This document shows positions 8,308-14,608 of a DNA stretch of 16,071 nucleotides, in pieces. Source of the stretch: Porphyromonadaceae bacterium UBA4259. Its GTDB lineage: Bacteria > Bacteroidota > Bacteroidia > Bacteroidales > Muribaculaceae. The stretch lies in contig DGWL01000103.1 of NCBI GenBank assembly GCA_002396125.1, positions 1 to 16,071 of the forward strand. Direction: 5' to 3'. Below the pieces are notes generated by a model. That model ran no database searches and was not told the origin of the DNA. It worked only from the letters and a program-made list of their open reading frames with translations. A program made the translations under genes and the position numbers. Each line of letters opens with the position of its first letter. Position 1 is the first letter of the stretch.

Positions 8308-9078
8308 TTACTTAATCTTTTTGTAAAAGCCGTTTCCTTTAAATTCAATTATCCCTTTGTCACGTAGGAATTGTAGTTGCTGTCTAATCTTGTCATGAAT
8401 GTGATTGTTTGCAGGATGCTTAAAAGACAACTCTGGAACGAATTCATACATTTGCTTTAGAGAAAAATCTGTATCTAGTTTTTCCACGCATTGAAGCACA
8501 TCCACCAACCATCCTCGACCTTCAAGAGTCATTTTTTGCAGCGAATAAACGCGATTGTAGTCTTGGATCACATCTTCAATCTTGCGAACATTTCCATTAT
8601 GGATAATGGAGATCTTGGCAATTTTTGGAATGTCTCCCAATAAGATATTACATCCAACCCATCCTGCTCTTCGTGCAGTCTCACGAAGTGGTTTGCGCTT
8701 AAATATTATACAAGGTGTAAAAAAGCATTTTGGTACAATAATGAGATTATTCACTTCGAATCTGTCGTAGTGCATAAAGAAAAAGCTTGGATTATCTAAT
8801 GATGTAATTCGCTTAATCATTGTGTCATAAACACCATCAGCTACACTTTTTGGGAAAATATCACTTGCAGATTTCTGACTCTTCAACTCATATTGTGACT
8901 TGCATTGTTCGCACACATAATCTTTGACAGGTGCATTTGGCTCAGCTTGTCTAATTCTTGTTTCGCCACAAATTGGGCAATACATATTGCGTGCCAACCA
9001 ATCTTCTGTCATTACCCTTACAATCTGGCTTGGACTTTTGTACCCTTCTGCTAATGAAGTATTGAAGCGCAAATTCAT
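8308..9078 (-). CDS. DpnI-like methyl-directed restriction endonuclease (Gm6ATC)
   Basis: A 256-residue protein that aligns, from memory, almost without gaps with the 254-residue DpnI (DpnC) of Streptococcus pneumoniae. The PD-(D/E)xK catalytic residues fall at the same numbers: D53, E64 and K66 (YELKSQK). The zinc site is complete (C34, C37, C56, C59). Shared stretches include TEDW, NPxFFF, RRAGWxGCNI and the C-terminal winged-helix segment KIRQQLQFLRDK...IIEFKG. DpnI cuts GATC only when the adenine is methylated, so it attacks Dam-methylated phage or plasmid DNA and spares an unmethylated host. The gene lies 47 bases after a truncated adenine methyltransferase and is probably co-transcribed with it. 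Its low GC against the flanks points to horizontal acquisition. The start ATG at 9078 matches the DpnI N-terminus. It looks intact. Confidence 0.93.
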   Translation of the reverse strand: MNLRFNTSLAEGYKSPSQIVRVMTEDWLARNMYCPICGETRIRQAEPNAPVKDYVCEQCKSQYELKSQKSASDIFPKSVADGVYDTMIKRITSLDNPSFFFMHYDRFEVNNLIIVPKCFFTPCIIFKRKPLRETARRAGWVGCNILLGDIPKIAKISIIHNGNVRKIEDVIQDYNRVYSLQKMTLEGRGWLVDVLQCVEKLDTDFSLKQMYEFVPELSFKHPANNHIHDKIRQQLQFLRDKGIIEFKGNGFYKKIK

Positions 9079-9125
9079 TTCTTTAAAAAGAATTTTAGAT
9101 TTTCTGTTTCTCTAGATATCTTCAT

Positions 9126-9353
9126 CTATTGAATTGCAACTTGGTTAATATCATTGATAACAGCGTGCTGAATATTTGGGTAACGCTCTAACATATATAA
9201 AAGCATTGCACCACCACCTACAAATGGTTCTATGTACGTAACATTTTCCCAATTATCAAAGTCAGCTGGAAGTTGAGCATCCAGTTGTTCAATGAGTTGG
9301 CTTTTTCCACCAACCCACTTGATAAAAGGTTTTGCTTTAGTCATAATATTCAT
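9126..9353 (-). pseudogene. Truncated Dam-family adenine-N6 methyltransferase (N-terminal stump)
   Basis: Only 75 codons remain of a family whose members are about 270 residues. Motif X is present as FIKWVGGK (10-17), motif I as YIEPFVGGGA (40-49), and the motif II region as INDIN (66-70), so the SAM-binding half begins correctly. The family resemblance ends at N70; five unrelated residues and TAG follow. The catalytic DPPY motif, the target-recognition region and the remaining motifs are absent, so methylation is not possible. The break, near 9143, lies only about 65 bases before the DpnI-like start, which suggests a deletion or recombination joint rather than one point mutation. The start could be ATG 9353 or ATG 9344; a TAA lies just upstream. 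It may be an inert scar or, less likely, an expressed small SAM-fold protein. Confidence 0.85.
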
Positions 9354-9774
9354 CTGAAATTATCTTCAGTATCGTTATGCGGATATCTTACATCTACACC
9401 AAGAATTTCTGCTTTTTAGCAAATAACTATACCATATATTTTGAAATGGTAGAAATCAAACTTTGATGCAAAATTATAAAAATTCTCGGTTTCTGACGAT
9501 TTTTATCAGTGGAAAGTGACATCAAGTATTATAATTTATCTTTATTGCCGTACAAAAACAACAATAATTGAAATTTAATTTGTTACAGTATATTACTCTA
9601 TGTGCGCCGCAATAACTTTACCCATTGACGGAGATTAAAGACACTTTTACTTATTAAGAACCCTTTGATAATAAAATAGCTCCTCTTTGAGGCAATTTGT
9701 TGATACACTATAGTCTAATGATTTATATTGCTTAACTACACCAACGTGTATGTGGTGATTTAGGGAAGAAAAAA
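9354..9774. other. Long AT-rich intergenic region upstream of the restriction genes
   Basis: This stretch separates the minus-strand restriction genes from the plus-strand aroK promoter. I find no protein-coding frame of useful length, no tRNA-like cloverleaf, no CRISPR-type repeats and no methyltransferase motif. One candidate promoter box for the minus-strand genes lies inside it at 9469-9476. The size is unusual for such a compact window, so it may hold further decayed DNA or a regulatory leader. Confidence 0.45.
9469..9476 (-). promoter_or_regulatory. Candidate promoter -7 box for the restriction island genes
   Basis: The minus strand reads TAATTTTG, a full TAnnTTTG match, 115 bases upstream of the methyltransferase stump ATG. 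No convincing -33 box lies 19-20 bases further up, and the implied leader is about 100 bases. In such AT-rich DNA the match could be chance. Confidence 0.3.
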
Positions 9775-9806
9775 TTTGGTGAAGACACAATTAATTCGCA
9801 ACTTTA
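9775..9806 (+). promoter_or_regulatory. Candidate aroK promoter
   Basis: TTTG (9775-9778) is followed after 20 bases by CAACTTTA (9799-9806). That keeps the A and TTT of the TAnnTTTG box but lacks the first T and last G. The aroK ATG is 31 bases downstream. The spacing is right; the box is weak. Confidence 0.4.
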
Positions 9807-9837
9807 CAACCCAAAATCACCTTTCAATATTCATGAC

Positions 9838-10395
9838 ATGACGAAACCGGTTTTCTTAATAGGCTATATGGGTTGCGGCAAGACTACGCTGGGTGAGCCG
9901 CTGGCTAGAGTGCTGGGCAAGGAGTTTGTTGACCTTGACCATTATATTGAGCGGCAGTGCGGCATGACTGCCAAGGAGGTGTTCATGACTCATGGAGAAT
10001 CTCACTTTCGCAAGTTGGAACGCACCGCCCTCGAGGAAATTGCCGCCAGCGGAATTGATGCCGTGGTGGCTTGTGGCGGAGGCACTCCACTGCAGCCCGG
10101 AAACATGGAACTGATGAACGACCTGGGCATCACCGTGTGGCTGCAGGCTAGCGTTGACCGCATCACATCGCGCCTGGTGCTGCCCGAGCAACGCGCCAAG
10201 CGCCCGCTGCTTAGCGGCATGAACGATGAGGAGATTCGCCACTCGGTGGCCGCGGGACTAGCCACCCGCCGCCATCTCTATGAGAAAGCCCAACTTCGCT
10301 TCGACTCCACCTGGCTCGAAAGTCCTGCCGAAATCGAAGCCAGCGCCCTGCGACTGAAGGAAATTTTAGTTAAACGCACATTGCTTAATGCATAA
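9838..10395 (+). CDS. aroK: Shikimate kinase
   Basis: A 185-residue cytoplasmic enzyme that phosphorylates shikimate with ATP in the chorismate pathway to aromatic amino acids. The P-loop is GYMGCGKTT (9-17). The shikimate-binding residues are visible as D34 in DLDHYIE, R58 in HFRKLE and the CGGGT loop (79-83). The arginine-bearing lid is at about 117-122 (EQRAKR). The length is normal. The GC content returns to that of the core genome here, so this gene marks the right-hand boundary of the island. It converges on the DUF3667-like gene, with only 17 bases between the coding ends and no clear terminator. Confidence 0.95.
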   Translation: MTKPVFLIGYMGCGKTTLGEPLARVLGKEFVDLDHYIERQCGMTAKEVFMTHGESHFRKLERTALEEIAASGIDAVVACGGGTPLQPGNMELMNDLGITVWLQASVDRITSRLVLPEQRAKRPLLSGMNDEEIRHSVAAGLATRRHLYEKAQLRFDSTWLESPAEIEASALRLKEILVKRTLLNA

Positions 10396-10412
10396 TTATT
10401 GGGCACTTAACC

Positions 10413-11531
10413 TCACTCTGCCACTTGTGGTAGTTCGCTATCCTCGGCCTTATTTTCATCGTTTACTTGATTGGTGGAGGTTTTGTCGATTACAGGGGCG
10501 TTGCCGGCAATCTCTTGTTCAGTATTCTCTTGCTCCCGCTGCTTCTTGGCATCTTTCTTCAGCTGGTACTTAATGCAGGCTAGGCTTATTCCGAAGATTA
10601 TGAAAATGACTATTAAGAATGGCAATGGTAATGTTAACGCGCCAAAAATGTAATGGATTGAAGAAACGTCAGGGGTACTTGTTTCAGTTGGAACGAATGC
10701 AACGACAATGCACACAAAAAATAACAGGGCCATAATCATCAGCAAAATCCCCACAGCAACCACCACTATCAGTCTCCAAATGGTGCCCCACACACTGTGA
10801 CCGAAGAGTTGCTTATAGGACCGATAAAACTGTATCACCAAGACAACAATGAAGAAGTAGGCTCCCAAGCCTCTTAACATATCGGTTTCAGTCTTATTAA
10901 TGATGATTGCAACCAGCAACAGTAGCAGCATTTGCACGCTGTTAAACACTTGGATGAAGAATCCCTCGGGCAGCGTGTGATGGTCACATCTGGGCGAAAT
11001 GCGGAAGAGTACCCATGTGGGCCAAATCAAGAATGACTGCAACAGCAAGAACCCCCAGTCATAATGCTTGCTAAACCATTTAAGCACATCCAAAACAAAG
11101 TCTTGAGCGTTTTGTCCTCCCTTCCCGTCGATTTTAACATTTTCCATCATTTGGCCGGAGTTCTCGGGGTCTAAAAGGTTATTGGCAATGAGCACAATCA
11201 CGCCTATTATCACTAGCATTTTCACCGGAGGGAAGCTAACCTGGCGGCGACCGCTAATGTAGTCGGCAATGAAATAGCCAGGCCTGAGCAACAGTTGCCA
11301 CAAGGAGTAGGGCATGGAACGGGTGTGCATACCCCACAGCTCAAGAAACCCAAGCCAAACGCTATTCCACGTGATGCGTCCCATCCCGGCACGCTGCGAG
11401 CAAGTGGGACAATAGTTGCCCTCAAACTCCTCGCCACAGTTGTTGCACTTGTGAGTGGCTGTGTCGCGCGTGTAGCTAAATGGTTCTTGTTGCCATTGGC
11501 GAAAACGTTTCAATCGTTGCTTATGATTCAT
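10413..11531 (-). CDS. DUF3667-like membrane protein with N-terminal zinc ribbon
   Basis: A 372-residue protein of unknown function. An N-terminal zinc ribbon (C29, C32, C41, C44 in CNNCGEEFEGNYCPTC) is followed by the segment LLRPGYFIADYISGRR (81-96), the pattern I recognise from the Bacteroidetes DUF3667 family. Several membrane helices follow at about 104-119, 160-176, 196-212, 222-236, 252-280 and 297-320. The C-terminal 45 residues are charged and low in complexity (KKDAKKQREQENTEQE), so they are probably disordered and cytoplasmic. The gene begins 80 bases after the stop of tcdA on the same strand; it may be read from that operon or from its own unseen promoter. No enzymatic motif is visible. 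I do not assign a function. Confidence 0.75.
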   Translation of the reverse strand: MNHKQRLKRFRQWQQEPFSYTRDTATHKCNNCGEEFEGNYCPTCSQRAGMGRITWNSVWLGFLELWGMHTRSMPYSLWQLLLRPGYFIADYISGRRQVSFPPVKMLVIIGVIVLIANNLLDPENSGQMMENVKIDGKGGQNAQDFVLDVLKWFSKHYDWGFLLLQSFLIWPTWVLFRISPRCDHHTLPEGFFIQVFNSVQMLLLLLVAIIINKTETDMLRGLGAYFFIVVLVIQFYRSYKQLFGHSVWGTIWRLIVVVAVGILLMIMALLFFVCIVVAFVPTETSTPDVSSIHYIFGALTLPLPFLIVIFIIFGISLACIKYQLKKDAKKQREQENTEQEIAGNAPVIDKTSTNQVNDENKAEDSELPQVAE

Positions 11532-11611
11532 GATTGCTCACTTATTTATAATTACGCAAAAAACTCGATTTATCGATACTTTAGTCTGTGCTAATTAATT
11601 ATCACCGAGGC

Positions 11612-12328
11612 TCATCTTTTTCCAGCCAGGTCGAGAACCACTTCACCGCCTAGCACTATTCCTGCAGCGGCAGGAACAAAGGCGTTGCTGGCTGGAACCG
11701 GTCGCTTGCCCTGCTTCACAGTCTCGCCCGAGGGCAACGGTTGCTGCGGTTGCTCCTTGCTGAAGACACACTTGAAGTGGTTAATTCCTTCCTTGCGCAA
11801 CTTCTTGCGCATGATTCGAGCCAATGGGTCAACATCGGTATCGCTAATGTCGGCAACAGTGAATGCACTGGCATCGAGCTTATTGGCGGCTCCCATGCTG
11901 CAAATGATGGGCACTCCCAACCGCGTGCAGCGCCTCACCAGCTCCATCTTGGCACTAACGGTGTCGATGCAGTCTATCACATAGTCATATTCACTCAAGT
12001 CCACCTCGTGGGCGTTGCCCACAACATAGAACATCTTGAACACCCTAACTTTGCATGATGGGTTAATATCGGCAATACGCTCGGCTGCCACATCCACCTT
12101 GTAGCGACCCACAGTGGCAGTGGTTGCAATAATCTGGCGATTGATATTACTCAGGCTCACCACGTCGTTGTCATAGAGGTCAATGGCCCCTACCCCACTG
12201 CGAGCAAGCACCTCCACGGCATAACCGCCCACGCCGCCCACGCCAAACACCGCCACGCGACTCGCAGCCAGGCGTTCAAGCGCCTCGTCGCCCATGAGCA
12301 GTGCTGTGCGAGTGAATCTCTCATCCAT
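11612..12328 (-). CDS. tcdA: tRNA threonylcarbamoyladenosine dehydratase
   Basis: A 238-residue E1/ThiF-fold enzyme that uses ATP to cyclise t6A to ct6A at position 37 of ANN-decoding tRNAs. Near the N-terminus is MDERFTRTALLMG, typical of TcdA (YgdL/CsdL). The nucleotide loop GVGGVGG (29-35), DNDVVSLSNINRQ, the DCIDTVSAK stretch and the C-terminal SNAFVPAAAG segment all follow in family order. A GTG three codons earlier (12337) is possible, but the ATG at 12328 fits the family start. It lacks the C-terminal extra segment of the longer E. coli protein. It lies just after the exported flavin-reductase-like gene (12 bases between stop and start), so the two are probably one transcript, although no functional link is known to me. 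Confidence 0.93.
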   Translation of the reverse strand: MDERFTRTALLMGDEALERLAASRVAVFGVGGVGGYAVEVLARSGVGAIDLYDNDVVSLSNINRQIIATTATVGRYKVDVAAERIADINPSCKVRVFKMFYVVGNAHEVDLSEYDYVIDCIDTVSAKMELVRRCTRLGVPIICSMGAANKLDASAFTVADISDTDVDPLARIMRKKLRKEGINHFKCVFSKEQPQQPLPSGETVKQGKRPVPASNAFVPAAAGIVLGGEVVLDLAGKR

Positions 12329-12340
12329 AATGCGCACCCG

Positions 12341-12925
12341 TTATTTAGTCCAAGCGCCTATCACCTCGCCCACATACATAGTGTGCACCCCGGCAGGGAA
12401 GTTGCTGTAGCGTTTGCGAGGCACATCATTCTTAAAATACTGTGGGTCGAAAGGTGCGGCATACATCGTTTCGCATTCAATCACAAGCGTGGCCTCGGTA
12501 TAGTAGGGCGCGCCGTTGGCTGTATAGGCCGTGTGAAGTCCCAGCGCCGCGGCTTTGTCGCCATTGCGGCCGCTGTTGTTGCCCATGTAGCGCAACACGT
12601 TGCCGTCGGGCATAGCCATTACAGTGAAATACTTGGAGCCATCCATAAACTCCTTAGTATAGCGCTTCTCGGCAACATAGACGGTGAGCGCGGTGCGCCC
12701 CCACAGCGTGCCTATGGCACCCCAACCAATGGTCATGGCGTTGCTGGCTTTCTTGTTGCCAGCCGCCAGCAGTAGCGGTGAGTGGAACCAGTCGAACCCG
12801 TTCTCCTTGAACTCACTGCGAATGTCGATAGGCTTGAATCCATGTTTTTCCTGAGCCTTCACTTGCCCGGCACAGCCCACTGCCAGCATCGCAACCACAG
12901 CGATGATAATAGATTTTAGTCTCAT
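12341..12925 (-). CDS. Exported flavin-reductase-like (FMN-binding split-barrel) protein
   Basis: A 194-residue protein with an N-terminal signal sequence (RLKSIIIAVVAMLAVGC). C19 could be a lipobox cysteine, although the residue at -3 is alanine, which is poor. The rest resembles flavin reductase-like FMN-binding proteins: SPLLLAAGNKKASNAMTIGW (two segments of the flavin pocket), TVYVAEKRYTKEFM, YFTVMAM and the C-terminal MYVGEVIGAW. Typical relatives are cytoplasmic, so the export signal is a notable feature. FMN or another flavin is the likely cofactor; the substrate is unknown. The frame extends to a TTG at 12946, but the promoter box overlaps that codon, so the ATG at 12925 is taken as the start. 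tcdA follows after 12 bases. Confidence 0.8.
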   Translation of the reverse strand: MRLKSIIIAVVAMLAVGCAGQVKAQEKHGFKPIDIRSEFKENGFDWFHSPLLLAAGNKKASNAMTIGWGAIGTLWGRTALTVYVAEKRYTKEFMDGSKYFTVMAMPDGNVLRYMGNNSGRNGDKAAALGLHTAYTANGAPYYTEATLVIECETMYAAPFDPQYFKNDVPRKRYSNFPAGVHTMYVGEVIGAWTK

Positions 12926-12943
12926 TGTGAAAAATTTTTTTAT

Positions 12944-12951
12944 CAAAGGTA
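12944..12951 (-). promoter_or_regulatory. Promoter -7 box for the flavin-reductase-like/tcdA operon
   Basis: The minus strand reads TACCTTTG, 18 bases before the ATG at 12925, so the leader would be only about 10-15 bases. The -33 region is poor (a TTT about 23 bases upstream). The box rules out the TTG start at 12946. Confidence 0.55.
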
Positions 12952-13040
12952 CAACTTTTTTTCATGCGCACTCTAAATATCAACATGTTTTTGTTTAAAA
13001 ATGCGGAAAATGTCAAAATATTGCCCTTTTCAATGCCTGC

Positions 13041-13071
13041 TTGTTTAAAATGAAAAAAAGATTTACCTTTG
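13041..13071 (+). promoter_or_regulatory. Promoter of the phosphopantetheinyl transferase gene
   Basis: TTG (13041-13043) is followed after 20 bases by TACCTTTG (13064-13071), and the ATG comes 21 bases later at 13093. It is divergent from the promoter at 12944-12951, with about 110 bases between the two -7 boxes. Confidence 0.72.
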
Positions 13072-13092
13072 TCATCATCTTTATTTTCAATC

Positions 13093-13761
13093 ATGGCTTT
13101 TTACAACGGCATAGAGATTGTGAGGCAATTCTCGCTGGGAACGTGCAAGGTGAGGGTGGCGCAGGTGGAACCGCTGGGACAACCCGGCAAGCTCGACGAG
13201 GCTTTGAGGCTACTCTCGCTCGAGCGCCGCGACAAGACGCTGCGCTACCGCTTTGAGCGAGGTAAGTGGCTCAGCGCCGGAGCGGGATTACTGCTCGACA
13301 GCATGCTCTCTGAGCACGGCTTGAGAGAGCGCGACATGCAACTGGTGATAGGCAATCATGGCAAGCCCATGCTGGCAACACACCCCGAGCTGCATTTCAA
13401 CCTCTCGCACAGCGGCACGCTGGTGGCATGCGCCATGGGTGACCGACCTGTGGGGGTGGATGTGCAGACCATCGTCGAGGCTCGGCGCAGCCTCATCAAT
13501 TACATCATGAGCTCCGAAGAGATTGCCGCCCTCGACGCCACCACAACCGACCTGGAGCGGCGTCACCTTTTCACTCAGTTGTGGACCCTCAAGGAGAGTT
13601 ATGCCAAGGCTACCGGCAACGGTCTAAGTCATGAATTTCCCTCTTTCTCAATCGACTCCACCGGTACGATCAAGCCACTCAAGCCACTCACCCCCCCGGC
13701 TGCCTTCAAGACCGTGACCCTGGGCGGCTCCATCGTCACTGTTGCTGTGCTAAACCGGTAA
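13093..13761 (+). CDS. 4'-phosphopantetheinyl transferase (Sfp-type)
   Basis: A 222-residue enzyme that moves the phosphopantetheine arm of CoA onto a conserved serine of acyl- or peptidyl-carrier proteins, converting the apo form to the holo form. Family blocks in order are HFNLSHSG (101-108), PVGVDVQ (119-125) with the metal-binding D123, and WTLKESYAKATG (164-175) with E168. Position 125 is glutamine where Sfp has a second acidic ligand; other members also vary here. The frame opens at a TTG (13069), but the promoter's -7 box covers that site, so the ATG at 13093 is the start. Near the C-terminus a nine-base tandem duplication and a C7 run encode KPLKPLTPP. Which carrier protein it serves is not visible from the neighbours. 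Confidence 0.9.
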   Translation: MAFYNGIEIVRQFSLGTCKVRVAQVEPLGQPGKLDEALRLLSLERRDKTLRYRFERGKWLSAGAGLLLDSMLSEHGLRERDMQLVIGNHGKPMLATHPELHFNLSHSGTLVACAMGDRPVGVDVQTIVEARRSLINYIMSSEEIAALDATTTDLERRHLFTQLWTLKESYAKATGNGLSHEFPSFSIDSTGTIKPLKPLTPPAAFKTVTLGGSIVTVAVLNR

Positions 13762-13860
13762 CCTCACCGGCGCTTCTTTGAAAAAGTTGTTTAAATCAAT
13801 GCTGACTTAACGGTTTTTTCCACGCTTGAGGGAGATTTTTTTAATTTCATTTTTTTGTGC

Positions 13861-13868
13861 TACCTTTG
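13861..13868 (+). promoter_or_regulatory. Promoter -7 box of the RNase H gene
   Basis: A perfect TACCTTTG lies 32 bases before the ATG at 13901. Upstream is a T-rich stretch without a distinct TTG at the proper spacing. Confidence 0.6.
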
Positions 13869-13900
13869 CAATCTCATGTTTTTGTCACTAACGATTAACT

Positions 13901-14557
13901 ATGTCGAGCAATAAGAGAAAATGGTATGTGGTGTGGGTAGGCACCGAGCCCGGAATTTGCGACACGTGGACCGAGTGCCAACTTCGCACAAAGGGCTACC
14001 CCGGAGCGCTCTACAAGAGCTTCGACAACCAGGAAGATGCCGTGCAGGCCTGGCGCAACGGCTACGACGAGGAGGCACGCAAGGTGCTGCGCGCCATTGC
14101 CAACGCGCCGCGCCGCAACGACGAAGTGGACTACACGCAAATTCCCGAGATTATTCCCGGCAGCTGGGCTGTTGACGCGGCATGCAGCAAGAATCCGGGT
14201 GTCATGGAATATCGTGGCGTGGATGTTTACACCGGAGCGCAAATATTTCACCAGGGACCTTTCCCTCAGGGAACTAACAACATAGGCGAATTTCTGGCCA
14301 TAGTGCACGCGCTCGCCATGCTCTATAACCGCGGCGACGGCACCACTACCATCTACAGCGACAGCCGCACGGCTCAAGCATGGGTGAGGCGACGCAAGTG
14401 CGCAACCAAGCTCGTGAGAACCGAGCAAAACGCCAGGCTGCTCGACATCGTGGCACGGGCCGAGCACTGGCTGCAGACTCACTCGACTACCAACCCTGTG
14501 CGCAAATGGCAAACTGACAAATGGGGCGAGATTCCGGCCGACTTTGGCAGAAAATGA
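13901..14557 (+). CDS. rnhA: Ribonuclease HI with N-terminal viroplasmin-like domain
   Basis: A 218-residue protein that degrades the RNA strand of RNA-DNA hybrids. Residues 7-52 (KWYVVWVG...GYPGALYKSF...AVQAW) form the viroplasmin-like hybrid-binding domain seen at the N-terminus of eukaryotic-type and many Bacteroidetes RNase H proteins. The catalytic domain starts near 88 and has all four acidic positions: D92 (AVDAACSKNPG), E130 (NNIGEFLAI), D154 (IYSDSRTAQAW) and D214 (EIPADFGRK). A linker of about 30 residues joins the domains. The length and residues look complete. The gene has its own promoter box upstream, and the next gene is spaced 51 bases further on, possibly with a separate promoter. 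Confidence 0.93.
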   Translation: MSSNKRKWYVVWVGTEPGICDTWTECQLRTKGYPGALYKSFDNQEDAVQAWRNGYDEEARKVLRAIANAPRRNDEVDYTQIPEIIPGSWAVDAACSKNPGVMEYRGVDVYTGAQIFHQGPFPQGTNNIGEFLAIVHALAMLYNRGDGTTTIYSDSRTAQAWVRRRKCATKLVRTEQNARLLDIVARAEHWLQTHSTTNPVRKWQTDKWGEIPADFGRK

Positions 14558-14574
14558 TTATGGCACAATTTTTG
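14543..14574 (+). promoter_or_regulatory. Candidate promoter of the unrecognised 177-residue gene
   Basis: TTTG (14543-14546, inside the end of rnhA) is followed after 20 bases by AATTTTTG (14567-14574), which misses only the first T of TAnnTTTG. The ATG lies 34 bases further on. The spacing supports it; the box is imperfect. Confidence 0.4.
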
Positions 14575-14608
14575 CGGCTCTGCACCGTGTAACCAAGAAA
14601 CTGACAAA

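Larger units (their letters stand above)
8046..9774. other. AT-rich restriction-modification island between lysS and aroK
   Basis: Base composition falls sharply between the two housekeeping genes. My hand counts on 60-base lines give 25% GC for 8701-8760 and 22% for 9421-9480, against about 65% for 7381-7440 in lysS and 67% for 10141-10200 in aroK. The stretch contains only a DpnI-like nuclease and a methyltransferase stump, both on the minus strand. It is bounded by the outward-facing lysS and aroK promoters. No integrase, transposase, terminal inverted repeat or convincing flanking direct repeat is visible. Replacement by homologous recombination through the flanks is therefore the likelier route of entry. 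Confidence 0.55.

Noticed and set aside
8038..9811. Similar TTACAAC strings at both edges of the island, considered as attachment-site repeats
   Set aside because: The match is about seven bases in AT-rich promoter DNA, is not exact over a longer length and has no integrase nearby.
13069..13092. TTG-initiated N-terminal extension of the phosphopantetheinyl transferase
   Set aside because: The promoter -7 box at 13064-13071 overlaps the TTG, so the codon would not be transcribed; the ATG at 13093 is preferred.
13755..13770. CCGGT-six base loop-ACCGG hairpin at the end of the phosphopantetheinyl transferase gene
   Set aside because: The stem is only five pairs, overlaps the stop codon and is not followed by a T-run, so I do not call it a terminator.
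13895..14512. 205-codon minus-strand frame opposite rnhA
   Set aside because: RNase H with all four catalytic residues is on the other strand, and the frame has no independent support.
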